Below, in pieces: positions 45,561 to 54,663 of a stretch of 64,000 nucleotides of DNA. Origin of the DNA: Nitratireductor alexandrii (GTDB taxonomy: Bacteria > Pseudomonadota > Alphaproteobacteria > Rhizobiales > Rhizobiaceae); NCBI RefSeq assembly GCF_004000215.1, contig NZ_RBVY01000011.1, positions 32,601 to 96,600 of the forward strand, read 5' to 3'. Position numbers and translations under genes: made by a program. Below the pieces are notes generated by a model. The model did not search any database. It worked only from the letters and a program-made list of their open reading frames with translations, and was not told where the DNA came from. How positions within the stretch are numbered: position 1 is the first letter of the stretch; each line of letters starts with the position of its first letter.

Positions 45561-46487
45561 ATGGTCATCCATTCAGACGACAACCGGGCCGGTTCGCCCT
45601 TGCGCCGCGCGCAGTCCGTGTCGATCACCGAGGTCGGTCCGCGCGACGGCCTGCAGAACGAGACCCGGCTGATGCCGAGCGACGAAAAGACGGAGCTGAT
45701 CGAGCGGCTGGCGGGTGCCGGCTGCACCGAAATCGAGATCACCTCGTTCACGCATCCCAAATGGATTCCGGCGCTGGCGGATGCCGAGGAGGTGGCGCGG
45801 GCTACCGGACGACTGGGCATTACGCGTTTCGGGCTGGTGCCGAACCGCCGCGGCCTCGAACGGGCACTGGCGGCAGGCGTGGAAGGCGTGACGCTGGTGA
45901 TGTCGGCCAGCGAGGGGCACAATCGCGCCAATCTGAACCGTTCGGTCCAGGCGTCATTGAACGATTTGTCGGCGCTTCACGAGGAGGCCCGGGCTGCGGG
46001 GCTCGTGACCAGGGTGTCGCTGTCGGTCGTGTTCGGCTGCCCGTTCGACGGTGCCGCGGATCTCGACAAGGTCGTCCGGCTGGCCACGCGGCTTGCCAAA
46101 GCCGGCGCCGACAGGATCGGGCTGTGCGACACGGTGGGCATGGCGAACCCGTTGCAGGTCGAGGCTTTTTGCCGGCGCTTGATGGAGGAGCTGCCCGAGG
46201 TCGATTTCGAGCTGCATCTGCATGACACGCGCGGCTTGGCCCTGGCGAACGCCTATGCCGGATGGCGGGTGGGGATTCGGCGGTTCGACGGGGCGGTCGG
46301 CGGGCTGGGAGGCTGCCCGTTCGCGCCCGGCGCGAGCGGCAATGTGGCGACCGAAGCCCTGGATGCGATGTTCGCCGCCATGGGCGTCGACACGGGACTG
46401 TCTGCGCAGGCGCTAGGCCCTATCGGCGCCGATCTGGTCCGATGGCGCGATTGCGCGCCGCCGCAAGGCCTCGACGCGAGCGCCTGA
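45561..46487 (+). CDS. hydroxymethylglutaryl-CoA lyase-like enzyme
   Basis: A 308-residue HMGL-like TIM barrel. EVGPRDGLQNE carries the metal Asp, LHLHDTRGLAL the two metal histidines, and GGLGGCPFAPGASGNVATE the catalytic Cys loop that is the family signature. It would cleave HMG-CoA or a similar 3-hydroxy-3-methyl acyl-CoA to acetyl-CoA and a 3-oxo acid. Three base pairs after the CoA transferase, it forms an activation-cleavage pair and closes the plus-strand catabolic run. Confidence 0.9.
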   Translation: MVIHSDDNRAGSPLRRAQSVSITEVGPRDGLQNETRLMPSDEKTELIERLAGAGCTEIEITSFTHPKWIPALADAEEVARATGRLGITRFGLVPNRRGLERALAAGVEGVTLVMSASEGHNRANLNRSVQASLNDLSALHEEARAAGLVTRVSLSVVFGCPFDGAADLDKVVRLATRLAKAGADRIGLCDTVGMANPLQVEAFCRRLMEELPEVDFELHLHDTRGLALANAYAGWRVGIRRFDGAVGGLGGCPFAPGASGNVATEALDAMFAAMGVDTGLSAQALGPIGADLVRWRDCAPPQGLDASA

Positions 46488-46507
46488 AGTCCCTGTCGCC
46501 CGCGCCG

Positions 46508-47869
46508 TCACAGCACCCCCTTGTTGGCGGCGCGCAGGGCCGACAGCAAGCCTGGGTCCTGATAGCGGCGCAGGGAAAAGCCGTCCGCATAATCGGGAAG
46601 CGCGCTGCCGGCCATCCAGGCGGCGCAGAGTTCGCCGGCCGCGCAGGCCGCCATCGTCCCGAATCCCGACAGAGCGCAGTTCATGAACGCGCCGTCCGGC
46701 CCCATCGGGCCGATCAGCGGCCAGTTCTCGCCGGTCATGGTGTACCAGCCGCCATAATGATGCATGCTGCGCGGCAGCCGGCCATAATAGGCCTTGAGCG
46801 CCGGGGACAGGCGCGCCGCGCCACGCAGCACGATTTCGGGGAAATTGTCGTGACGCTGCTGTTCCCAGGTGGCCTGGGCCGGGGTCTCGTTATAGGCCCA
46901 GCCGAGCTTGACCCATTTGCCGCCGTCGCCGCCGTCGGGGCGGCAATGGATCGCGCCGGGCATGGGGTGTGCCAGCCAGGCAAAATCCGGATCCTCCAGC
47001 AGCATCGCCCGTTCTTCTTCGGACCAGTCGATCGTCTGGGCATCGAGATCGATCGAAAACGGGAGCGTGCGCGGCACGGCGCCCAGATGGTCCTCGAATG
47101 CGACCTTTTGCTGGAACGTGCTGTGGACGGGCAGGTCCACGCCCAGCATGGCGGCGATCTTGTCGGCGAACGGACCGGCCGCGTTCACGATCCTGTCGGC
47201 CTCGAGATGCCGGATCCCGTCCGGCGTCGCGACCTCGACGCGGAATCCGTCTCCGGTCGCGATGTCGCGCACTTCGCCGAGCAGGCGCTCGGCGCCGGCC
47301 TCGCGCAAATAGTCGAGCATGTACATGCCGAGCTGCTGGCCGCTGATGTCGCCGCCGCGGCGGATGTGAATGACGGTCTCGACCTGCGGGTCGTAGCTCG
47401 GGAAGCGGTCGCGAATGAGCGCGCGGTTTTGCAGGATGTCGACGCCGTCGGGAACGCCTTGCCAGTCGGGCTTGTCGAACGATGCGTAGGTCGGGGCGAC
47501 GTCCTTGGTGTGATAGCGCACCAGGCGGCCGGCCTCGTCGCCGAGCCCGTCGTGCAACTGCGCGACGATCGCGTCGATGTCGCTGCCGCGCGTGGCCAGG
47601 GCGTAGCCGCGCCTGTTCATGTTGATCCGGTTGCCGCTGTCGCGGGCGATGTCTTCCATCAGGTCGATGCTGCGATTGGTGAAGGCCACCATTGCGGGGT
47701 GCGGCCACCAGTTGCGATAGTTCTCGCCCGACTGGGCCGATGTGAACGCCATCGGCTGATCCCGGTCCACCAGCACGACCTTCGGCTGGTTCCGGGACCG
47801 GGCGAGATAATAGGCCGTCGCAATGCCGATAATGCCGGTTCCGATCACGATCGTTGTGGGCGAGGACAT
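46508..47869 (-). CDS. FAD-dependent oxidoreductase, DAO family
   Basis: A 453-residue amine/amino-acid oxidase-like flavoprotein. IVIGTGIIGIATAYYLARS is the FAD motif, followed by LVDRDQPMAFTSAQSGENYR, and the C-terminal FAD loop NCALSGFGTMAACAAG. Members oxidise N-methyl amines, imino acids or D-amino acids. The ATG at 47869 has AGGAG nine bases upstream; a longer frame adds an unlikely Arg-rich leader. It is divergent from a GntR regulator with a palindromic operator between and ends 20 bp from the convergent lyase gene. Confidence 0.85.
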   Translation of the reverse strand: MSSPTTIVIGTGIIGIATAYYLARSRNQPKVVLVDRDQPMAFTSAQSGENYRNWWPHPAMVAFTNRSIDLMEDIARDSGNRINMNRRGYALATRGSDIDAIVAQLHDGLGDEAGRLVRYHTKDVAPTYASFDKPDWQGVPDGVDILQNRALIRDRFPSYDPQVETVIHIRRGGDISGQQLGMYMLDYLREAGAERLLGEVRDIATGDGFRVEVATPDGIRHLEADRIVNAAGPFADKIAAMLGVDLPVHSTFQQKVAFEDHLGAVPRTLPFSIDLDAQTIDWSEEERAMLLEDPDFAWLAHPMPGAIHCRPDGGDGGKWVKLGWAYNETPAQATWEQQRHDNFPEIVLRGAARLSPALKAYYGRLPRSMHHYGGWYTMTGENWPLIGPMGPDGAFMNCALSGFGTMAACAAGELCAAWMAGSALPDYADGFSLRRYQDPGLLSALRAANKGVL

Positions 47870-47946
47870 GGCTGACGGCTCCTGCTGTGCAATTCGGGAC
47901 GCGCGAGACGATCTTTGCGCCGGCGTTCGTATTCTCCATTGACAAA

Positions 47947-47958
47947 ATAGTATACGAT
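47947..47958. promoter_or_regulatory. GntR/FCD operator in the divergent promoter
   Basis: AT-A-GTATAC-G-AT is a palindrome of the AT-N-GTATAC-N-AT type bound by FCD-subfamily GntR proteins. It lies 20 bp before the GntR start and in the promoter region of the divergent flavoprotein, so it could control both. Confidence 0.55.
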
Positions 47959-47978
47959 TTGCAAGAATCAAATCCGAA

Positions 47979-48650
47979 ATGGCAAACGTAACCCACCCTC
48001 AGGCCGGAGCCAAACGCGCGACCAGCGCCTCGGATCCGATTTACGCGGACATCAAGGCGCGGATCCTTTCCGGCCGACTGCCTCCGGCGACGCCGCTGCG
48101 CCAGGACGAAATCGCGCGCAGCCATGGCGTCAGCAAAATTCCCGTGCGCGAGGCGTTGCGCCGCCTGGAAGTCGAAAACCTGGTCGTGTTTGAAAAGAAC
48201 AAGGGGGCCACCGTCCGCTTCTACACCGAAACGGAGATCCTCCAGCTTCTCGACATCCGCATCGCGCTTGAATGCCGGGCGCTGGAACTGGCGGTGCCGA
48301 ACATGATCGCCGCCGATTTTCGCGAGACGCAGGCGCTGCTGCGGGACTACGCGCAGAAGGTCGAGGTGAGCGAGTGGAGCCGGCTCAACGTGCAGTTCCA
48401 TCAAATGCTCTACGAGCCATGCGGCAATCGGCAGTTGCTGGCGATGATCGACGATCTCCAGCAGAAGCTGGGCCAGTATTTGCGGCTGCTCGTCACCGAG
48501 GCCACCGGCCTCGAGCGGCCGATGCGCGAGCACCAGGACATACTCTCCGCCTGCATGGCGGGCGACGTGGACGCCGCCGTCGCGGCGCTGCGCGCGCATA
48601 TCGAGGCGACCAAGAAAGAAGTCGCGGCCTTCTTGAGAAGAGGTGCCTGA
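47979..48650 (+). CDS. GntR-family (FadR/FCD) transcriptional regulator
   Basis: A 223-residue regulator. The N-terminal winged helix contains LPPATPLRQDEIARSHGVSK and IPVREALRRLEVENLV. The FCD domain supplies metal-binding residues: Asp in DIRIALECR and His in NVQFHQMLY, REHQDIL and LRAHIEATK. It senses a small carboxylate, usually the substrate of neighbouring genes. It lies directly upstream of a TAXI-type TRAP importer and divergent from a DAO flavoprotein, so it likely controls both. Confidence 0.9.
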   Translation: MANVTHPQAGAKRATSASDPIYADIKARILSGRLPPATPLRQDEIARSHGVSKIPVREALRRLEVENLVVFEKNKGATVRFYTETEILQLLDIRIALECRALELAVPNMIAADFRETQALLRDYAQKVEVSEWSRLNVQFHQMLYEPCGNRQLLAMIDDLQQKLGQYLRLLVTEATGLERPMREHQDILSACMAGDVDAAVAALRAHIEATKKEVAAFLRRGA

Positions 48651-48693
48651 AAAAAATGCAAACCGGATCAAGCAATCGGCAAGAGGAAGCCAG

Positions 48694-49674
48694 ATGAATA
48701 TAGTTTTTAAGATCGCACTTGCTGCCGGCGTAGCCGCGCTCACGGCCTCTGGAGCGGCCGCGCAGGAACGCCAGTTCGTCAATATCGGCACGGCTGGTAT
48801 CGGCGGCGGCTATTATCCCACCGGCGGTTTCATCTGCAATGTGCTCAACAAGAGCCGTGAGGCGCAGGGCCACAATATACGCTGCACGGTCGAATCTACG
48901 GGCGGGTCGGTGGCCAATCTGCGTTCGATGGCGGCAGGCGACCTGAATGTCGCCATCGTCCAGTCGGACTGGCAATACCATGCCTTTAACGGCTCCTCCG
49001 TCTTCGACGCCAATGGCGCGAACGAGGATCTGCGCTTCTTGTTTTCTCTGCATATCGACACGTCCCATCTCGTCGGACGGGCGGATATGGAGTTGGAAAA
49101 TTTCTCCGACCTGAAAGACAAGATCGTCAATATCGGCAATGCCGGCTCCGGTCAGGAGGCGAGCATGGTCGCGGCGCTGGCGCGTTACGGCACCGATCCG
49201 GATTCCTATTTCGGTCAGGCCACGCGGCTGACGTCGCGCGAACAGGCACAGGCGCTGTGCGACGGCAAGATCGACGCCTTTTTCTACACCACCGGTATAA
49301 CGGCTTCGTCGATCACCGAGGCGACCAACACCTGCGACACCACGGTCATCAACTGGTACGACGACACGATCGCGGCGATGATCGGGGAACTGCCCTATTT
49401 CTCGAAATCCGTGATCCCGGCGGGCACCTATAAGGGCCAGGACAAGGAGGTGACGACCTGGGGGCTTACCGCGACCCTGATTGCGACGGCCGATACCGAC
49501 GAGGAGGTCGTCTACAATCTGGTCAAGGCGGTGTTCGACAATTTCGAAGACTTCAAGGCCCAGTCGACGCTCTATGCCCATGTGAACCGTGACGGCGCGG
49601 TCGCAAATGGCCGCTCGGTCCCCTACCACCCGGGCGCCGAACGATATTTCCGCGAAGTCGGCCTGCTGAAATAA
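48694..49674 (+). CDS. TRAP transporter substrate-binding protein, TAXI family
   Basis: A 326-residue periplasmic protein. The signal peptide is residues 1-24 (ASGAAAQE). The TAXI fold opens with VNIGTAGIGGGYYPTGGFIC and continues with STGGSVANLRSMAAGDLNVA and IGNAGSGQEASMVAALARYG. AAGAGGAAG precedes the ATG at 48694. It delivers an organic acid or amino acid-like ligand to the fused permease downstream. It begins 43 bp after the regulator. Confidence 0.9.
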   Translation: MNIVFKIALAAGVAALTASGAAAQERQFVNIGTAGIGGGYYPTGGFICNVLNKSREAQGHNIRCTVESTGGSVANLRSMAAGDLNVAIVQSDWQYHAFNGSSVFDANGANEDLRFLFSLHIDTSHLVGRADMELENFSDLKDKIVNIGNAGSGQEASMVAALARYGTDPDSYFGQATRLTSREQAQALCDGKIDAFFYTTGITASSITEATNTCDTTVINWYDDTIAAMIGELPYFSKSVIPAGTYKGQDKEVTTWGLTATLIATADTDEEVVYNLVKAVFDNFEDFKAQSTLYAHVNRDGAVANGRSVPYHPGAERYFREVGLLK

Positions 49675-49750
49675 CAAGGGCGGCAGATCAGGAAGAAGAC
49701 GAACGGGTGCTCTCAGTGGCACCCGTTCTCGTCAGCGCGGGAGACATCGG

Positions 49751-52345
49751 ATGAACGCGAAGACCCAGCAGGACGATCTTGACGACCTGATTGCGGAAAA
49801 CGACACCGGTGCGCGCGCCCCGTCCGGCACTGCGCGCGCGATCCTGTTCGTGGTCGCGCTGTTCTGGCCGCTCTATCAGCTTTACGTGGCCTCTCCTCTG
49901 CCCTTCGTCACCGGGATCGGCCTGATCGACGACAGTCAGCAGCGCGCACTGCATCTGGCTTTCGCGCTTTTTCTGGGGTTTCTGACCTTTCCCGCCTTTC
50001 GCTATTCGTCGCGGACCAGAATTCCCGCGCATGACTGGCTTTTGGCCGCGCTCGCGGCCGGATGCTGCCTCTACATTTTGCTCTTTTACCGCGACGTGGT
50101 CCAAAATGCCGGCGGTGTGCGCACCACCGCCGAAACGACCGTATCGATACTCGGCATTCTCCTGGTGCTGGAGGTTACCCGCCGGGTGCTCGGCCTGTCG
50201 CTGGTCATCGTGGCCGCGGTGTTTTCGGTCTATGTTTTCCTGGGGCCGCTGCTTCCCGACCTGATCTCGCATCGCGGGTTTTCCCTGAACCGCTACGTGG
50301 ATCATATGTGGCTGACGACCGAGGGTGTCTTCGGTCTGCCGCTCGGGGTGTCGAACAGCTTCATCTTTCTGTTCGTCCTGTTCGGCGCCCTGCTCGACAA
50401 GGGCGGCGCCGGCAATTTCTTCATCAAGCTGGCCTTCTCGATGCTCGGCCATTTGCGCGGAGGGCCGGCGAAGGCCGCCATCGTCTCGTCCGGCCTCACC
50501 GGGCTGATCTCCGGCTCGGCCATCGCCAATGTCGTAACCACCGGCACCTTCACCATTCCCCTTATGAAACGGATCGGCTTTTCGCGCGAAAAGGCCGGCG
50601 CGATCGAGGTCTCGGCTTCGATTAACGGGCAAATCATGCCGCCGGTGATGGGGGCGGCCGCGTTTTTGATGACCGAGTTCGTCGGCATCACCTATTACGA
50701 GGTCGTCGTGCACGCGTTCGTGCCCGCGATCGTCAGCTATATCGGCCTGTTCTACATCGTGCATCTCGAGGCGGTGAAGGCCAACATGCCGGTGCTGGCC
50801 AGGGTCCGCGAAAGCTCGCTGCTGCGCCAGATCTGGAGCTTCCTGTTCGGGTTCGGCCTGGTGGCGCTGGTCGCCGGGCTGGTTTACGTGACCGCCAACG
50901 GGATCGAGCTTTTCGCCGGCGACTACGCCACGCCCGTCGCCGGCCTGGTGATGGCCGCGCTTTACCTCTGGCTGCTCAAGGTCGCGTCCGGATATCCGCA
51001 GTTGGAGATCGACGATCCGAACGCGCCGCTGGTGACGATCCCCGAGCTGAAACCGACGCTGATGGCGGGGCTGCACTTCGTGCTGCCGATCGGTGTTTTA
51101 GTGTGGTGCTTGATGGTCGAACGCCTGTCGCCGGGGCTCGCCGTCTCCTGGGCGATTGTCGTGATGGTGGCGATCATGCTGACGCAAAAGCCGATCACGG
51201 CCTATTTCCGCGGCCGGAAAAGCGAGGCGTTGGGCCCGTGCCTGCGGGAAGGCGGGGCGGACCTCGTCGAGGGTCTGATCTCGGGATCGCGCAACATGGT
51301 GGGCATCGCGGTGGCGATGGGCGCGGCCGGCATCATCGTCGGGGTCGTCTCGCTGACCGGCCTCGGCCTGTTGATGACGGAAATCATCAACGCGGTTTCC
51401 GGCGGCAACGTCATGATCATGCTGCTGTTCACGGCCATAATGTGCGTGGTTCTGGGCATGGGGCTGCCGACGACGGCAAACTATATCGTGGTCGCCAGCG
51501 TCATGGCGCAGCCCCTGGTCACGCTCGCGGCCCAGAACGGGGTGGTGATCCCGCTGTTTGCGGTGCATCTGTTCGTCTTCTATTTCGGCCTGATGTCCGG
51601 CACCACGCCGCCCGTTGCCGTCGACAGTTTCGCCGGCGCGGCCGTGGCCCGCTCGGACCCGATGAAGACCAGCGTGCAGGCCTTCTACTACAGCCTTCGC
51701 ACCGCCATCCTGCCATTCATCTTCGTCTTCAACCCGCAATTGCTCTTGATGAATATCGCAAGCTGGTGGGGCGCCGTGCTGGTCATCGTTTCGTCGACGA
51801 TCGCCATGTGCGCGTTCGGCGCGGCCACCCAGGGTTATTTTCTCGTCAAGAGCCGGCTTTGGGAGAGCGCCGTGTTGCTGGTGGTCGCCTTGTCGCTTCT
51901 GCGGCCGGGCTTCTGGCTGGACCTGGTGCAACCGCCCTTCGAGGCGGCCGAGCCGGCCTCGATCCACGAGATCGTCGCCGACGCCGAAGACGACGCCCAG
52001 CTGCGTCTGCTGATGGAAGGGGAGAATTTCAGCGGCGACATGATCCAGCGCGTGATCGCGATTCCGCTCGGCCGGGCCGGCGAATCCGGCCAGGATCGCC
52101 TGCGTGAGGCGACTGGCATGGAGATGCGCATCGGCGATGACGGGGTTTATGTCGACAATGTCGACTTCAACAGTCCCGCGCAGCAATGGGGCGTCGATTT
52201 CGGCTGGAAGGTGCTGGAGGTGGAGCGCCCGTCCGCCCGCGTGGCGAAAGAATGGTTCTACGGCCCCGCCTATGCCGTGCTCGGGCTAATCGTGCTCCTG
52301 CAAATGGGGCGGCGGAACAAACGCAAGGCGTTGCCCGATGTTTGA
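49751..52345 (+). CDS. TRAP transporter fused permease (4TM/12TM) with DUF3394 tail
   Basis: An 864-residue protein that combines the small and large TRAP membrane subunits. The large part contains KGGAGNFFIKLAFSMLGHL, SSGLTGLISGSAIANVV and MGLPTTANYIVVASVMAQPL. After residue 730 come an extra-membrane DUF3394-type domain (GMEMRIGDDGVYVDNVDFNS) and a last helix (about 835-855). This tail is a known feature of TAXI permeases. It follows its binding protein by 76 bp and overlaps the universal stress gene by eight bases. Confidence 0.9.
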   Translation: MNAKTQQDDLDDLIAENDTGARAPSGTARAILFVVALFWPLYQLYVASPLPFVTGIGLIDDSQQRALHLAFALFLGFLTFPAFRYSSRTRIPAHDWLLAALAAGCCLYILLFYRDVVQNAGGVRTTAETTVSILGILLVLEVTRRVLGLSLVIVAAVFSVYVFLGPLLPDLISHRGFSLNRYVDHMWLTTEGVFGLPLGVSNSFIFLFVLFGALLDKGGAGNFFIKLAFSMLGHLRGGPAKAAIVSSGLTGLISGSAIANVVTTGTFTIPLMKRIGFSREKAGAIEVSASINGQIMPPVMGAAAFLMTEFVGITYYEVVVHAFVPAIVSYIGLFYIVHLEAVKANMPVLARVRESSLLRQIWSFLFGFGLVALVAGLVYVTANGIELFAGDYATPVAGLVMAALYLWLLKVASGYPQLEIDDPNAPLVTIPELKPTLMAGLHFVLPIGVLVWCLMVERLSPGLAVSWAIVVMVAIMLTQKPITAYFRGRKSEALGPCLREGGADLVEGLISGSRNMVGIAVAMGAAGIIVGVVSLTGLGLLMTEIINAVSGGNVMIMLLFTAIMCVVLGMGLPTTANYIVVASVMAQPLVTLAAQNGVVIPLFAVHLFVFYFGLMSGTTPPVAVDSFAGAAVARSDPMKTSVQAFYYSLRTAILPFIFVFNPQLLLMNIASWWGAVLVIVSSTIAMCAFGAATQGYFLVKSRLWESAVLLVVALSLLRPGFWLDLVQPPFEAAEPASIHEIVADAEDDAQLRLLMEGENFSGDMIQRVIAIPLGRAGESGQDRLREATGMEMRIGDDGVYVDNVDFNSPAQQWGVDFGWKVLEVERPSARVAKEWFYGPAYAVLGLIVLLQMGRRNKRKALPDV

Positions 52346-52763
52346 CAATATCCTCGTCCCGGTCGACCTCGACCATCCGCGCGTCAACGACAAGGCCATG
52401 AAATCGGCTCGGCAGATCGCTCTCGATTACGACGCCGTTCTGCATGTGTTGAACGTCGTTGCGCCGCTGGACAGTTTCGCCTCGACCTTTTTTCCGAAGG
52501 ATTTTTCGAAAAGGCTGACCGAGGCGGCACGGGCGCGTTTGCACGATTATACCGGGCAGGCCGGCCTTGAAGGCCTGCAGGTGCATCACATCGTGGCCCA
52601 TGGCGCGATCTACGATCAGATCCGGTCAATGGCCGAGACGGTGAACGCGGATCTGATCGTGATGGCCTCGCACCGTCCCGAGCTCGGCGACTATCTGCTC
52701 GGACCCAATGCGGCCAGGGTTGTGCGACACGCGACATGTTCGGTCATGGTCGTGCGCGAGTAG
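52338..52763 (+). CDS. universal stress protein (UspA family)
   Basis: A 141-residue UspA domain. MFDNILVPVDLDHP begins the fold and ASHRPELGDYLLGPNAARVV followed by CSVMVVRE is the ATP-binding end with its G-x2-G-x9-G-like pattern. Single-domain Usp genes behind TAXI or other TRAP permeases are common (TeaD-like), where ATP-bound Usp tunes transport. The eight-base overlap with the permease supports that role. Confidence 0.88.
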   Translation: MFDNILVPVDLDHPRVNDKAMKSARQIALDYDAVLHVLNVVAPLDSFASTFFPKDFSKRLTEAARARLHDYTGQAGLEGLQVHHIVAHGAIYDQIRSMAETVNADLIVMASHRPELGDYLLGPNAARVVRHATCSVMVVRE

Positions 52764-52813
52764 CCGGCCTGGCGCCGCGAAGGGAAGAATTCGAAACTGT
52801 CGAGACAAATGTG

Positions 52814-53977
52814 ATGAAAACGAACGTTGCAATCATCGGCGGCGGAGCGATCGGCGCGGCCGCGGCCTATTTTTTGAAGACGCTCTCGCCCGCGCTCGAC
52901 GTCACGGTGATCGAGCGCGACCCGGGTTATGGACAGGCATCGACGCCGCGTGCTTCGGGAGGTGTGCGGCGGCTGTTTTCCTTGCCTGAAAACATCGCGC
53001 TTTCGAACTACTCGATCCCGTTTTACGAAAACTTTCCCGAGACGATGGCGACCGAGAACGGCCCGGCCGAGATCGGCTTCAAGAAGCAGGGATATATCTT
53101 CATCGTGCCGCCGGCCGAAATCGACGTGCTCAAGGCCAATTACGATACCGAGCTCGGCCTCGGCTGCAATGTGGTCTGGCTGGAGCCCGGCGAGATCAAG
53201 GCGCGCTTTCCATCGATGTATGTGGGGGATCTGGGCGCGGCGGTGCTGTCGCCCGACGACGGCTGGCTCGATCCGTATGCGGTGCTCATGGGCTTGCGCA
53301 AGAAGGCGCAGGCGCTGGGCGCGGTTTTTCTGGCCGAGACCGTGACGGGAATGGAGCGCGGGGCGGCGACGGTGACGGCGGCGCTGACCGACAAGGGCTC
53401 GCGCATCAAGGCCGACCATTTCGTCAACGCCGCGGGCGCGTGGGCCAAGGATATCTGCGCCATGCTGGATTTTGCGGTGCCGATCGAACCTCTGCGCCGG
53501 TTCGAGCACTATTTCGAATGCGAGGACGAGATCGAGGCGCTGCCTTATCTCAAAGACCCTGAACGGCTTGCCTTCCGGCCGGAGGGCAGGGGCTACTCCG
53601 GTGGCGTGCCGACGCTCGAGGAACCGCGCGGCTATAATTTCGAGGCCGACCACGGCTATTTCGAGCATGTCGTCTGGCCGGCTCTGGCGCACCGCTTTCC
53701 GAAATTCGAGCGGACGAAATGCAAGGCCACCCTGCCGGGGCTTTATGACCAGAACGATTTCGACGGCAACGCCATCATCGGCCCCGGCGCCGATGGTCTG
53801 GGCAATTTTCACATGGCGGCCGGCTTTTCCGGCCACGGGCTGATGCACGCGCCGGGCTGCGGGCGGGCGATCGCCGAACTGATTGTCAAAGGCGGCTACG
53901 AGACGATCGACCTGACGCGGTTCGGATGGCAGCGCGTCGCGGACGGAAAACCGTTGCCGGAGCGCGGCATCATCTAG
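52814..53977 (+). CDS. FAD-dependent oxidoreductase, DAO family (sarcosine oxidase/FOXRED1-like)
   Basis: A 387-residue flavoprotein. VAIIGGGAIGAAAAYFLK is the FAD motif, followed by VIERDPGYGQASTPRASGG, and GAWAKDICAMLDFAVPIEP. The C-terminus has the FAD loop MAAGFSGHGLMHAPGCGRA. It probably oxidises a secondary amine or amino acid imported by the TAXI system. The ATG at 52814 matches the fold start. It overlaps by four bases the open frame coming from the opposite strand and is otherwise followed by about 105 bp of non-coding DNA. Confidence 0.87.
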   Translation: MKTNVAIIGGGAIGAAAAYFLKTLSPALDVTVIERDPGYGQASTPRASGGVRRLFSLPENIALSNYSIPFYENFPETMATENGPAEIGFKKQGYIFIVPPAEIDVLKANYDTELGLGCNVVWLEPGEIKARFPSMYVGDLGAAVLSPDDGWLDPYAVLMGLRKKAQALGAVFLAETVTGMERGAATVTAALTDKGSRIKADHFVNAAGAWAKDICAMLDFAVPIEPLRRFEHYFECEDEIEALPYLKDPERLAFRPEGRGYSGGVPTLEEPRGYNFEADHGYFEHVVWPALAHRFPKFERTKCKATLPGLYDQNDFDGNAIIGPGADGLGNFHMAAGFSGHGLMHAPGCGRAIAELIVKGGYETIDLTRFGWQRVADGKPLPERGII

Positions 53978-54083
53978 ACCGCCTGCAATACGGTGGGCCC
54001 GAAGCTGGCCGCGCCGGGCCGAAGGGCAAACGGCCTCACTCCGCTTGTCCTTGACGACGCGCGACGCCCCGCTCCGGCGCGGT

Positions 54084-54663
54084 TCAGCACATCTGCCTTA
54101 TCAACCGCGATAAGAGCAGATCGCATTGGCCAAGATCGGAAAGCGGCAAGAATTCGTCCGGCTTGTGGGCCTGCTCGATCGAGCCCGGGCCGCACAGGAC
54201 CGTATCGATTCCTTGGCCCTGAAACAGGCCCGCTTCCGTCGCATAGCCCACGCATCTGACCTCGCGGTCTCCAGTCAGCGCGCGCACCAGCCGTTCGGCG
54301 CTCGAGTTCGTATCGACGGCCAGGGGCGGGATGTCGAAATCGGTCGTCGTGCGTATCGACGAGCGCGGGCCGACGGCCCGCATCTCGGGCAGGATGACGT
54401 CCTCGACCCAGTGCGTGAACGTATCGACGATTTTTTGCGACTTGGTTCCCGGCAGGGTTCGGATATCCCAGCAGAATGCGCAATGGCGGGCGATGATCGA
54501 TGGCGCCAGCCCGCCCTGAACCATGCCGACATGGATGGTCGTGTAAGGCGGCACGAACGCCTGCTGCAGCAGGCCCGGCCGCTTTTGCGCCTCGGCCATC
54601 TCGGCCAGGCGCGCGATCAGCCGGCCGGCAGTCATGACGGCGGAGACGCCGATGTCGGTGCGG
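54084..54663 (-). pseudogene. C-terminal fragment of an acetylornithine deacetylase (ArgE/M20) gene
   Basis: The sequence from about RTDIGVSAVMTAGRLIARL to the end (SIEQAHKPDEFLPLSDLGQ) is the second half of an ArgE-type M20 peptidase: the dimerisation domain, CWDIRTLPG, EAGLFQGQGIDTVLCGPGS and the final metal His. The first half with the remaining zinc ligands is absent; upstream lies the end of a different gene in another frame. An ATG at 54710 could start a 208-residue polypeptide, but it would lack the catalytic site. I read this as a remnant. The exact left boundary of the fragment is uncertain by about 10 bp. Confidence 0.75.
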
